Below, piece after piece: positions 39,432-52,500 of a DNA stretch of 64,000 nt. A program made the position numbers and the translations under genes. Position 1 is the first letter of the stretch. Each line of letters starts with the position of its first letter. Below the pieces are notes generated by a model, which saw only the letters and a list, made by a program, of their open reading frames with translations, did no database searches and had not been told where the DNA came from. The stretch is from Linepithema humile (taxonomy: Eukaryota > Arthropoda > Insecta > Hymenoptera > Formicidae). The DNA is taken from assembly GCF_040581485.1 (NCBI RefSeq), contig NC_090128.1:12648001-12712000 (forward strand), given 5' to 3'.

Positions 39432-41259
39432 TTAACGTCTCTTATTCCCATGGCGTCGCGCGTATTTGCGGCTTTTTCTGCGAAAGAAATAAAGATAGCA
39501 TTAGATAATAACAAGATTTTTTTATGGTAATCTAGAAAAATGAAATGGTAACTACCTGATCTTGCTCGGAGACGGAATTGGAGCATGTTCTGCGATTACC
39601 GGTAACACGGATATAAATTTAGCAGTCGGACGTAAAACGCGTGCAGTGCGCGGCGACAATTTCCAGACCAATTTCTGTCTGTAAGGCGTTTGCTCCTGGG
39701 CATTATACTTTTTCAGTATAGCGTCCACTGTTCCGTACGTGGTGCAAAAACTCTCATTTGAGATCTGAAAGATTATGCGTGAAATATAAAAATTAATAAA
39801 GAAATTTAATTAATTAAAATAAGGGCAGATATTATCTTAATAGTTTTTATTTATCTTCAAAAACCTTAATCTTACCGTTAATAGAAACAATCTTATCTAT
39901 ACTTATTTGGATTTACTTAGATATTTATATCTTTTATTGAGAAAAATGCTTTATATTGCGACGTGTCTGAATAATGAACACATAAATATGTAAAATAAAA
40001 ATTTGATATCAAAATATAAAAACTAATGAAGAAAGATTTATATATATAGTGCAAACTTACATTGCATTTCTTTCGAAGCCACAGTGCGTACTGCGTGAAT
40101 TCATCCTTCAGCGTCTCGTAGGACGGTGCGATGGTTCCATTCTGCGAAGATGGACCGTCAGGTATGTTAGAGTCCCCGTTCGCATTCAACCGATTAACAG
40201 CAGCGTCCAAGTAAGTGCAGAGTAACACCAAGGCCACTTCGGATGGCCTGAGACTCGCTGAGTTACCGTCGCAAGCTACCATTTCCAATCTAAGAATCAA
40301 CTCAGATTCCTGAAATGAAATGAACAATGTCAGTATACACTTCATCTAATCGTAAGTTGCGCATTAAAAATGTATTCTTAAATTAACATTTATTCTTATA
40401 AAAAAAAAAAGGAGGAAAAATACATGTTTACGATTAATGTAAGCGGGCTGAATAAATTGTACCTGTTCGATATGCAAAAAATAATTTTTGTTGTCCGTTA
40501 AAAATATCAGCTTACCTTAACAATACTGGCGTATATATCACCAAGGCTCAATTGCTCCGCTAATATGTGGAACATATTGTTGAACAGCTGTAGAAAAGTC
40601 AGTGCGGTAATGGGCTGAGTACCGGGTGCCCATTCCAATTTATTTCGTATCACTTCAGACATACGCTTCAGGTCGTCGGCGGTGCATCGGCATTGTGAGA
40701 TCGAGACTAAGTGATCGGCGTCTAGGGATTGCACCCGCTGAATGGCGGCTATGTAAAAGGCGGATACGCTGATGCAGTTTATGTGCTTCTGCCTCGCTTT
40801 CATCTTAGTCAGAAAACGATCCATCAGATTGATCGCCATGAAAAATACATCCGATGAAAAGTCGTACACCACTTTCAAGCATCTTAAAACATGAGCAGAT
40901 CTGTCTCGGGCACCGATGGTTACTTCATCGTCCTGTAACATTGTAAGAGTCTCTCCGTTAAAAATCAAAAATAATACACTAAAATCTTATTATATTTCTT
41001 ATTTAAAAAGAATATAATTGAATTTAACAGTAGCAAAAATAATTCCACTGATAACGCTTGTAAAAAATCTCACTGCAGTTTCTTTCCTTTGCCAATTGTC
41101 GCACGAAGGCGACATTCTTACCTGAGTTGTAACAGGTAATTGACGGAGGTTTGGTTGAAATTTAACCTCCAGGACCAGGTCTTCTTCTAACTTTTTAAGC
41201 AGGGGGATTGCATCCGGTACAGGCAAGCCCGATGTGTCCATTCCTGTGTTGTGTGACAT
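39432..41259 (-). CDS. CycG: Cyclin G
   Basis: Atypical cyclin of the G1/G2 group; in vertebrates p53-responsive and PP2A-associated, in Drosophila linked to growth and recombination control. Five exons join in phase: 41122-41259, 40516-40932, 40061-40309, 39556-39764, 39432-39477, giving 352 aa. The cyclin box begins about residue 50 (RDRSAHVLRCLKVVYDFSSD) and includes FFMAINLMDRFLTKMKARQK, CISVSAFYIAAIQ, ISQCRCTADDLKRMSEVI and TALTFLQLFNNMF, all closely following CCNG1/2. The segment KLVWKLSPRTARVLRPTA matches the conserved C-terminal KLxWxxSxRTAR motif. The last exon adds a short, very basic tail (SRKYARRHGNKRR). The start MSHNTG lies in a CpG-richer patch; an upstream untranslated exon is possible. 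Confidence 0.93.
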
Positions 41260-44199
41260 CACAACAGCTAACTACAACAACGATCCGACTACAACGACTT
41301 GACAGCCAGGGCTGGCGTGTAGTGTGGCTGATGAGAAGCACACAACAAGAATGACGCAGCTGGCTAGCCTTGTATCTGTGAACAGCGTATAAACACCTCG
41401 AGATAAATATTGTAAACTATGTAACAAACAAAAGTTTATTTTTAAAATAATATCGTGTTCTTAAATTTATATAATATATAATATATAATATTCCAGAATC
41501 TCAATTTTAATGACAGTACAAAAAGAAATAGAGCTGTTAGTGCAAGCAATCATTTATTGATCGATATATTTCTAATTTTTGTTCTACGATAGCATTTAAG
41601 TATTTAATTTTCAGCTTTCATCGTCTGTTATTTCTGCAGTGATAAAGCTCTTTTCAAGTGTCGTTATAACATTTTATTGCTCATTCACTTTTCCCTTAGC
41701 GTTACGATTAGTGTATATTATAAAGTCGCATGCACGTCGATTTGACATTACGCAGATATCCCTACCCACGCCCAGGTCACCGAAATAGCTACACGTCACG
41801 CGTGAACGGACGCACGATTATACAAGGCCGACACGGGGACTTTTTCTCTTTTAGCGCGACTGTTCGTAGACGATACAAACAAAATGTTACGTACATCTTT
41901 GCTCGCACAACTTAATTGTAGAAAGAAAGGGAGAGAAAGAATCTATTTCAAGGATGCGTGATCCTGTAGTAAGGCATATTCTTTAATTTCTCTTTCTCTC
42001 TCTCTTCTTTTTTGCCTCTAAATGTGAGAAAGAGCGAAATAAATGATAAATGTGCGAAGCAACAAAGATAAGAAATAAAATAACAGTAAAAAGAAACAAG
42101 GAAACGACGTCACAGTCAAATTCAAAATATACTTTTAGCAATGAAGATAAAGGCTACATTGCGAAATATCCAGAGAGTTTTAACTCCAGAAGGATCAACA
42201 GTTAAAAATATATCAAAAGCAATGTAAGCACGCTATATCCTGAACCCATCATCATTAGAATCTGAAATTATTGAAAATATCTTAATACCAAGTGAAAAGT
42301 GCGTAAGCAATCGCAATGTGGTCATAGTTTGTGTGACAAAAAAAAATAAAGTACGTATCAGCAGTTAAAGGCGAGTCACTTCCAAATTAAGCAAAATCAA
42401 CGTCAATCTGTAATCTTATATGATCTGACGTCACAGTGAAGATAAGCGTTTTCTACGGCGGAGGAAAAAAGTAATGAGCGTGATTTTTTGATTAAATTTT
42501 TGCACTGTCAGTCGAAATGAGGAACTGGAGGAACCATAAGTCACGTATTGACTCTTGATCACGAAATAATCGAAAAAGAATGATCTCATTGTTTTTCCTT
42601 CTTTCTCGCGACAAATATTCGTCCGGAGATAAAAACCAATCGCGAAATTAAAAGCAATAGGTAAACAAAATCGGAACGTCGAAAATAAATTAAAGATATA
42701 TCTGTCGTTAAACAAAATTTTTTAATGCGAGCTACGCAATTTCTTATCTGATATTACAAGCTGTGACTTTATGATATTTAATTGAAAAATAAGATAAGTG
42801 TGTTCAATTTACTAAATAAAAATCTTCAAATATCCTTATAAATTGCAAAATTAATTCAATCTCTATAAAGCCGTTTGCACACAAAGAGAATAATTGAAGA
42901 TTCGACCTCGAATAAAATTGTTGCAGCTTTTTCACTTTCTCTTTTCCAATGCGACAAAATAACTACAATAAGATTAAATCATGTGTTTGTGCTTTAAATA
43001 TCAAATGTAATACAATTTTAATTATTCAAAATTGTTATCAAATATTATTTATCTTTTTTAAATCAAGAATTGTGACGCAAACAAATCGAATTTTATTGTA
43101 AAAATTATTTATCTAGAACTTAAATTAAAATTAGTCAATTTGCGCGTTTGACAATGTAATATGCAATCTTGTTTAATAATAATTTTATAATACGTCGTAT
43201 CGATTCGCAAATGCAAAGAATATTTTTGTAAGAAGATTCTAGCAATTGCGTACACGCTGTGATGCAATATCGGACGATCTTTTCTCGTCAGAACGTGTGT
43301 CGCAGAATTTATGCAGGCGTCGTCAGTTTCTGTAAGAGAACATCTCAACTGTAAAGAGATTGTAACGATAATAAAAAACGATAATAATGCACTTTTATCC
43401 CTACTACTACTACTAGTTATAAAATAAAATTAATATATTATAAAATTTATTTTTAATTCTTATATTACGTAGTTTTATATATATTATTTGTTATTCTTAA
43501 TTTCGTTGGTGTTGATTTCTGTTGAAAAAAAGTCGCGAGGAATGTGTTAAAAACTGCCGCTTGAACCGACCGATTCGGTCCTCCAACCCTGAAAATAAAT
43601 TGGAATGTTCTCCACAATGTTTGGAGAGATTTCTTCGACGAGGAAAAAAACGAAAAAGCAAAAATATCGTTAGCATGCGCGAAGTTGTTGACAAAATTTT
43701 GCTCGTTATCGTGTTATCGCAATTTCACATTTAAAGATTTAAAAATTATTGACATTCGATCATTAAAACTTTTAAATATATATTTAAAACGAGTCGTAAA
43801 ATTTCAATATAAAATATTTTTTAATTGTTCGATATTTGAATGGCAAATTCAAAATATTATCAACTCAAGAATGGTTTCGTAACTTTTTTGCATGGAAGAT
43901 TGTGTTAGTTCTTTTAGATCTTATTTAAAAACTGCTGTTATCACAGACATAACTAGAAAAAATTTCGAATTATTTACCCGGAAATTCCCGGTCATTTCCG
44001 GGTTAATAATGTTAACGTTCTTGGAAAAAAAGTCGCACTTTTACAAATCGATGCGTTATAAATGTTCGATGTTATAAAAAAATCTTATGTATAGAGTAGA
44101 TTACATTTTCTACGAGCAACATTTAAATGAGTTTTTACATACAGTCGACATCAAAATTCCTACGAGAGAGATAGCAAACAAACCATAATATGAAATATC

Positions 44200-45020
44200 T
44201 TTCCCACGCAAAACGGAGTAATAAAATTCAAGATCGCGCAATTAAACGACTATTAAATTCCGCGTCGACGGCGGGAAAGCGGCGGTGCGTAACAAAAACA
44301 TTTTCGCGATACGTTCCCAAGAAAGTGTGCAAATACGAACTACTACTTACGCCTGTTTATGGAAAGGCGAGGGGGAAAAGATAGAGAGAAGACAGCCGTC
44401 TTGCGTATCACAGAAGTATGTGGCGTCGACGAACAAAGGCGGCCGTGCACGCGGTTGTAAGAGCACGGCTGATGCAACCGTAAGAACTGTCAAAATCAGG
44501 GTGGCTCGCGAACGTTCGTCGATACACTCTGACGTGCCGTTGATTGATAAGATAAAAAAAAATGCTCGCGTTTAAATAAAATGCATTTCTAGATTTACGT
44601 CAGTCTTAAGGGTTGCGTTTGATCACTTGGCTCCTTTTATCTCTCTTTCACTATTGAAGGAATGTCTTTATAATCTCGATATACTCGCGAGCAAACTTCG
44701 ACGGTTATGCGCTTTGGCGGGAAAATGCTTTGTCGCGAAATGTTTATGCGTGCGGCTGTGCAACTTCTCGCGAAGGAAATGCGTGCACTGCTATTTTTGT
44801 TTTTGCGTAAACACGCAAGGATCCCTGCAAGGAGCAGAGAAACGCGCAAACGCGAGACTCGCCTTGCGTGTAGGATTGCAACTGACCGACTGACAGCCAA
44901 GTACGATAGTACGAGGTGAATACGAGTCACGACGTCACGAGCAACGGCCGGAGCATCGAGAACGGTCGAGCGCGCGCAGAAAGACACGAAGCGTCACGCG
45001 GCAGTTGCAAGCGCACAGTC
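44200..45020. other. CpG-rich patch, possible promoter or untranslated exon
   Basis: Dense CG dinucleotides (for example 44266-44290 and 44900-45010) in AT-rich surroundings, with ACGTCACG-type CRE-like motifs around 44928-44940. Open frames exist on both strands but resemble no family. It could be a distal promoter of cyclin G, or an unannotated non-coding transcript. Confidence 0.3.
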
Positions 45021-47312
45021 GAATACGTTAATAGCATTGTGTTTCTCATTGTGTTTAACTATCAAATGTTTTTTTTTTTAATATTTACGAAGCATTTTTT
45101 TCTCATTTTAACAATTACATAATTTTATTGCACCGTTTCGTCGTTTAATTGCTTCATGCAGCTAAAGGTTGGAAAAAATTGATGAATAGTGTATCACGAA
45201 GGACCCCTGCGAACCTATCGAACGCTATTAATACATTCGATTGTACAAACAACTTATGTTTACACTCACATGAGAATGTAGAGTCTATTCCTCCATCACT
45301 GGAAGATAGACGCTTCTGGAGTAGATATAGAGCGAATTACACGAGCTCGCGTGACGCAATTGCGCGAAACGCAATTTAATTAATTTTCCCGATCGCTTAA
45401 CCTTGAAGTCTAACAATGTATTAATGTAAATTTGCATTGATCGCCTTATTAGATTGCAAATATTTTTTGTTATTAATGTTTCAATACATCAAATAAAAAA
45501 ATAAATGCTGTTATATAAAAACTTCGCAATTTTAGAAAAATTTGATCGAAATATTTTGCAATGATAAAAAAATATGTCAGATCATATTATTATATAAACA
45601 TAGAAGAATGTTAATAACGATAAATGTTGATTTTGTATCATTATAATGGATATAGAATCCATACGACAGTTAAGATCAACTTCAGCTTCAGCAGTGTAGA
45701 TGAAATAAAATAGTGTGTTGTATAAGGTTAAAGGTTACGTCATCATTTTATGTATACTGTGAGAGTTCAACGCACTCGCGGACCAACGTAAATGTTTATC
45801 GATTTTCGTGCGTTACACATGTTAGAAGATGTAATACGTCCGCCAAATATTGTCATCAGATATTGTGAATTAAAATCGTTCCGAAAACGTATGTAATATA
45901 TAAATGCAATAACAAAATAAATAAATTTTAATATAATTCTGTTGATACAACAAATGATAAAAGTCATTATATTGTAAAACTATTAAAAACCAGCAACGAT
46001 ATCATTAAAACAATATCATTATAAGTATTGATTTCATGTCTATTGTAAAATAACTATCGTAAAATAATAACCAAGAATTTTATTATCAGAAAGTTATCGC
46101 GTCGTCTCATTTATTATCCATTTTACTTATTATTCACCTTTCATTCATTCATAGTGACTTCATTTAATTTTTTTACGAACATTGCTTATTGTTTTAACGA
46201 TAATTAAATATCGCGGAAATATCGCGGTTTAAAGTTAATCATGAAAATTGATCACTATTTCACAATACATAACACGTGTTTGCACCAAAAAAAAATACAA
46301 ACGACGAAAAAATAACGAACAATAAAGAAAAAGCAAATTTGTGACGTTGTAGAATAATATTTTAAAAGTGTCAGTCATCGTATATGGTTCGTATATTAAC
46401 GCATGCTACTTGCGTTAATCTTTCTCTTTTTAATTATCTGTAGTCTTCTTCTAGACTTGTAAATTTTACAAATTGTGTCTCGGAACGAATAATAAATTCT
46501 ATCATTAATATATAACGTTATTTTAATGATATGAAGACAATGTTTTCTAAGTATTTTAGTCATCGTCAAATCAATTTAGTCTTATATCAAAATAAAATAC
46601 AATCTTAAAAAAATATCCAGAATTTTGTCTGTATACATTTAATTCAAAATAAGAAAATTGCTAAATAGTAAGAAATAATAATCAACTGAAAAAAAGTCAC
46701 GCTCGAGATACAGCGTTTATTTCGAAATTATAAAATCTATTCGTTTTGGTCGTATTTTCCGCATTTTGTTTTTTTCTTCAAAAAACAAACGATATCTATT
46801 GTGCTCTTAATCTATAAGAGACAGCTAAAATAAACAAATTGTACTGTATTAAATTACCAAGATTCTGATATTTATTTCAACAATTATCTCACTTATAAAT
46901 AAATTAAAAAATAAAACAAAATTCATAATATTAGTCTTTTTTTCTCATAAATCTTTACACCAATTGTTTGTTTCTTGATACCAATTTGGAAAATATTTGT
47001 TTCACAAATCTAAACAAAACAATCTTTCTCTGTAGCTGTGACCCTATAGTGACACAAAGGAAGAATAAACACAAAATCATTCGGTTGAAATGGAGAATAA
47101 TTTAAAATCTATTCGTTTCAAATGCAATAAATTACTACTTAGATGCTGGAGAGAAAGAGAAAAAAGGCATAAAAGTCTGATATAATGAGAACCGACTAAT
47201 CGACCGACCAAAACGTAGAAGTTTTGTAGAAATCTCGAATTGACTTTTTTCCGTTATTTGTCATTTCGATGAAACAACAAATGAAAAATGCAAATTAATG
47301 ACATAAACTCAC

Positions 47313-47560
47313 CCGGATGCGTCCGAAACGCCTTCACCTCAGCAAATCACCCAATCTTGGCAAGCGTTTTGCTGCTCAGTCCGGGAGGATAAACAGAAAC
47401 CGCACCAAATACTACGTAGACTGACGGTTGCTTGAACAATAATGGCCTCCTCACTCTTTCCCATTTTTATTGCGTCGCCGATTCAGCTGATCATAGCGCA
47501 CCAACGCGTCTGCGCGGGAGTTAGCGCGGTTGGCGGGAATTACAAGTTTCGCTTTTAAAG
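47313..47560 (-). promoter_or_regulatory. Candidate 5' untranslated exon and promoter
   Basis: Read on the minus strand, a GC-rich segment ends at 47313 in CATCCG followed by a perfect GTGAGT donor. It contains an upstream ORF of three codons and another of about 41 codons starting at the AAAAATGGGAAAG context. The nearest downstream minus-strand gene is cyclin G, 6 kb away, so it may be a distal first exon of cyclin G. No acceptor at the cyclin G start is strong, so the link is speculative. Confidence 0.3.
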
Positions 47561-48139
47561 TAAAAGTTAAACGTTTTAAAAAATTTACAATGAATCAATT
47601 ATACGGTTTGAATGTTAAAAACACTTTTAAAAATATTAATAATCAAAATTATTCTTTGCATAATTATATAATTACGTGATTTTTGTAAGAATTGTTATGT
47701 AATTTATAGTGTAATAAAATATTCTTTTGTATAATAGTTCAAAAAATTATGCAATTTCAATAAAAATTATAATGAAAATTGTAGTCATATCTTCTGAAAA
47801 AATATATTTTATTACTTAGATGATAAATAAGATAAATTTTTCATTATCTTTATAATTTTTGGTTACCAAAAATACTAGTGTGCGCAACTGCACAGAAAAA
47901 TGATAATTTTCCTATTATCGGTTATTTTGTCTTTTTACTTCCAGACTAACTGCATCAATGTCTTCAATTCGTTAATTCAAAACTAGTTTCAAACTCACGA
48001 CCTACAAGTCACATAAATATAACTTGATACATAAATCTTAACTATAATGTAATTGAAAAAAGAAAATTAAATTAATAGATTAACTAATTGCTAGTGCAAT
48101 TGGCCACATTTTTCTATTTCAATATTTGCACCTATTGTT

Positions 48140-49178
48140 TTATAGAAATTCATCCGATTCCGATGATTCCTCTCTTTCTTCTTCCAATTGCTTTACAGTT
48201 CTTTCCAAAGCAAACAGATGTTCGTCCTGTACACCGGGAGCTATTGTACGCATCGCGGATGCCAGTTTATAGAGATATTCCGTGTTAGAGCCGCTGACAC
48301 CACGAGAATCGAGTATATGTCTTGCAATGGTATCGATATTCTCCGTACCAGCGTAATTCGGATTATCTTCTTCGCCTATGTAGATAGTGAGGTAGAATGG
48401 TGCTTCGTCCGAGATAGTTGATAAAGACGCTATCGAGAAATTCGTCTTTGAAAAATTGTTCGAAGAAACATCAGAATTTGAGCCACTTTGGATAGACTTT
48501 GATAAATCGCAGGGATAAAAAAGGACGGTTTTCTTTTTGTAACCACCCTTCTCTCGAAAATCCAAATGATTCACCACATTGTCTATATTCTCGGAAGATA
48601 TCTTGTATGCGAGTCCCCATACTTCATCGTCAGGATTTGTAGAAGCAAGCAATGTTACTACTCGTCCAGGCTGAAAGAATATTTACATTTAATACAAGAG
48701 AAATTAAATAAATCTCAAAAGTTACATTCTTACGCAATTTCTTCTCTTACATTTTTCTCTAAGCAGCGAGCTAGAGAATTTAAAAACAAATACTATTAAA
48801 TAATCAAATACTTTTTTCATACTCGTCAGTTAGGTTAGGTTAGTTGATGAGAAACGTTAAACATTTTCAGGTATAACATGCAATACTTTAAATAGAAATA
48901 ATCGTAAGAATGATATAAATAAATAATTAAAATATTCTGTAAAAAACAAATAACGTTATTAAAGATCTTAATAAATAAACATTGTTACAGAGATTTTAAT
49001 CATTTAAGCGGAATAATTTAATTCTTCCCAAAAAGATATTTACCTTACTAGGCACTCCTCTGTGATCGGTGCTTTTTTGGTAGAAGCGTCTGACGTATCC
49101 TTTAATGCGGCCGACGAGTTTTTTCTCGTACGGAAAATCCGCTTTCCATATTAAAGAACCATAACCAAACACCCACAT
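48140..49178 (-). CDS. ChaC-type gamma-glutamylcyclotransferase (CHAC2-like)
   Basis: Cytosolic enzyme that breaks glutathione into 5-oxoproline and Cys-Gly. Two exons join in phase: 49044-49178 and 48140-48670, giving 221 aa. The N-terminus MWVFGYGSLIWK holds the substrate-binding YGSL motif; FYQKSTDHRGVPSKPGRVVT follows as in CHAC2. LDFREKGGY contains the catalytic Glu. GEEDNPNYAG and IARHILDSRGVSGSN-TEYLYKL are conserved C-terminal blocks. Human CHAC2 is 184 aa; the extra length is a Ser/Asn-rich insertion between FYPCDLS and PFYLTIYIG (about residues 110-140) and an acidic tail. WDR6 starts 385 bp away on the other strand. Confidence 0.93.
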
Positions 49179-49563
49179 GCTTGCTCGCTCGCGTTATGTC
49201 TGCGAACAATTCTATTGTCGACAATCGCGACTATGTCGTACAAAAGTGCTGACTCCGTCCAACGTTTCGAATAACGATATCGTCTTTCAATGCCGCGGCA
49301 TAATTTCGAGATAGATCCGTTCCGAAATTATGCCCCATGTTACGTTCGACGCGTCTGTTTCGCTTAGCGAACATAACCACTTTGTCATTATACACCTTAA
49401 ACACACGTGACGTGACGTATGCACAGACGTATATAAAATACAGAGATAGTATCGCGATTTGAAAGATTAGTGCGGAACAATTTATGACAGATGCGACAAT
49501 AACGATTAGTACATCTTGCTATATTTATTTATGGCAAAATAATGTAAATTTACTATATGCAAA
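49179..49563. promoter_or_regulatory. Divergent ChaC/WDR6 upstream region
   Basis: 385 bp between two opposed ATGs. The ChaC-proximal 200 bp are CpG-richer (49190-49390) and include a CACGTGACGTGACGT-like run near 49405-49420 with E-box and CRE-type cores. No TATA box is evident on the ChaC side. Confidence 0.35.
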
Positions 49564-52500
49564 ATGATTTCTAAATTATTACGTACAAACGTTCTCGCTG
49601 TACGATGCATAGAAAACCTTGTGCTCGTAGGTTAGTTGATAAGAAATATTAATATTTATTATTAATAAATTATTATTAATTATTAATAAATTTGATATAA
49701 AATATTAACATATATGTTAAATAAAAATAAGAATTAGATAATATAACATGAATTGCACATTTAATAAATTTCAAAACATAGATTGTTAGAAATTTATGAA
49801 ATGGTTTTTTATTAATACAGGCATGGGACCCATACTTTATATCTTCGACAAAGACTCTTATGAGTTGAAAAGTAAATTAGATTGTTTGTATCCAAGTAAT
49901 ATACATGGTATTATAGTGGGACCAGACAATAAATTGGCTATATTTGGTGCTAAATCGATATGCATCTGCAACATTGTCAAAGAAGAAGGAGAATTTATGT
50001 AAATATCATTACTTAAGTGTAACCGGAGAGATGCAATAATAATTTTGTATATATAAAATGATAATATCTTATTTTTTCTGTTTCAGATTTAAAAAACAAA
50101 GTACTGATCAATTCAATGATTGGATAATTGCTGTGGAATGGATATCAGTTAAGACAGAAATACAATTAGCAATTCTATTTGCACATAATTATATATCAAT
50201 ATATAATATATTTGATAAATCTTCTCAAGTTACACTTTGTAAAGAAAAATGCATTCTGTATCCTTTTATGACATTCACTAAGTAGATCCTTGCAGATTTA
50301 TCTGATATATATGAGTTTTCTTAATTGATATATAGCTATGGTGGATCTATATCAGGAACTTCTCAAAAGGACTTGGTCATTTTCAGTGGAACAGTATTTC
50401 AAGAAATTTTAATATGGAAAATAGATAATAGTTGTGGAATTAATGAATGCATGCCAGTTTTGCATCGTTTAACAGGACACAAGGTGAGTGTTTGCACTTC
50501 AAAGATCATTTAAGCCAAAATCCTATTTTAATGCGGCCAAAAATCATATTCGTTCTAGGGTGTAATTTTCTCTGTTATTTATGATTCACATTTGCGGTTT
50601 ATTTGTTCCACATCGGATGACAGAACTGTCAGATTATGGAAAGTAACAGAAAGTGAGAATTTTGAAAATAATATAAACTGGCAGGCAGCAAAGATAGTAC
50701 TAGCAAAAACAATGTTTGCACATACAGCAAGAGTTTGGAGAGCTATAATTAGAAACAATAATGTAGTAACGATTGGAGAGGTAAAATTTCAATTATGTAT
50801 GAAGATTATAATTACTTTTTATATATTAATCTTCTACTATTTTTAGGATTCTCTTATGTGTACATGGTCTCTCTCAGGTAATTTACTTAATAAGGTCTAC
50901 GCCCATCATGGAGCACCTATATGGAGTATCGACACGTGTAAAAACAATGAAAATATTTTCACGGGTGGAGCTGATGGCTCTGTATATGTATGGCCAGCAG
51001 CATGCTGTAATAGTCCCAAAATAATTTCTCTACCTAACAATGATGCGCACAATATTCCTAAATACATATCTTATTTGAGCAGTGGAACAATTTTGATCTT
51101 TAATGAAAAGGGAACACTACTATGTTACAACAAAGATGAAATAATGCCAAAAGAGACTCTTTATTTAGAAAAATACTGCAGTTACTGCATCATGCAAGTT
51201 TCACCATGTCGTTCCTTTATTGCTCTTGCATCTAGAGAAGGATATGTAACAATATACAAAGGTACATTTATCATAATATAAATATAAATATCAATAAAAT
51301 ATAAAGAATTTTTTTTTTTATTATATTATCCAATTTATTCAAGTTTTTCAGTCAAATGGAAATGTTCATTCAATGGAAATGTACTTTTAGAAATTATTAA
51401 TACAGATAGCAGTCATCTACAGCAGCTCATTGAAGAAAGAATAATGGAATCACAAATCTTTTCTTTACAGTGGTTGAAAGATGACACATTGATAGTGTGT
51501 GAAGCAAATGGTCTTTTGAAAATATTTAATTTTACCATCAGTGGTATGTGTACTATACATACAATTATACTCAAATATGTTAAGACATGTTCCATTATTA
51601 TTAGAATTTTTTCTAGGTGTGATTCATGTGAAAGCAAAGTGTGTATTACCTCCTAGTCGCGAATGTTGGTTGACTGCAGCTACAATTTATGAAGAATTAT
51701 TAATATGCGGAAACAGAGCTGGGAATGTTCATGTTTATGAGTTGAACAATGCGAACGAGGACATTAAAAAACCTGTTCAAACGCTTAGCAAAATTCACGG
51801 TAAAATAGGAGTTCAGTCTTTTACTGTATTAGAAGGAAAGTTAATGACAACTGGACGCGATGGAACATTAAGATTTTTTGAACTGAGCAAAGAAGACACA
51901 AAGTCCTTATTGATGCTTCACAGAAAAAAAATGCCAATGGATTGGATTAGTAACACGTTAAAAGTGGACGGAATTGTGCTCATACTTGGCTTTAAAGAGG
52001 TATAAATCAAATAATATAAAGGAAATTAAAGAAATTGTTCTCTTAATTTTTTTTTAGGTGGAATTCATTATATATGACTTGTTGCATGAACGAATATTAA
52101 TCAGAGTTCCTTGCGGTGGGGGTCACAGATCGTGGGACTGTATGATGTTGAATGGAACAGCAAGTTTCGCTTATATACGAAATAAACAGATCTATATATT
52201 CGATTATCCTTTGAAATCTTTGAAACTACCTATTTTACAGGTATGTGATGCTAACTCGTTCGAAAGAAAGGTTGTACAAGTCTCTAGATCTTTGTTTTCT
52301 CTTCTAGAATGGTTTTCATGTAAAAGAGACATGTTGCCTGCAACGTATTTCGAGACTTGGTGCGCAAAATATTTTCATATCCGGTGGCGAAGACTGTACT
52401 CTACGCATTAGCTGTATTTCCAAAACTGAGAACAATTCTCACGTCTTCCATAATTTAGGAATTTTTGACGGTCATCTTTCGGGCATAAGATGCATAAGCA

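Larger units (their letters stand above)
41260..48139. other. Gene-poor interval between cyclin G and ChaC
   Basis: Nearly 6.9 kb without a recognisable protein gene. The first 100 bp are the cyclin G 5' region. A CT-rich microsatellite is at 41985-42008. CpG-rich patches lie at 44200-45020 and 47313-47560; the second looks like an untranslated exon with promoter (listed separately). Several open frames of 60-116 codons in these patches lack any family resemblance. Confidence 0.5.

Noticed and set aside
39320..39477. Longer C-terminal frame for cyclin G (52 more residues)
   Set aside because: It is out of phase with the exon ending at 39556; the in-phase reading stops at 39432.
44637..44987. 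116-codon minus-strand frame in the CpG-rich patch
   Set aside because: No recognisable domain, competing frames on the plus strand; kept only as part of the island.
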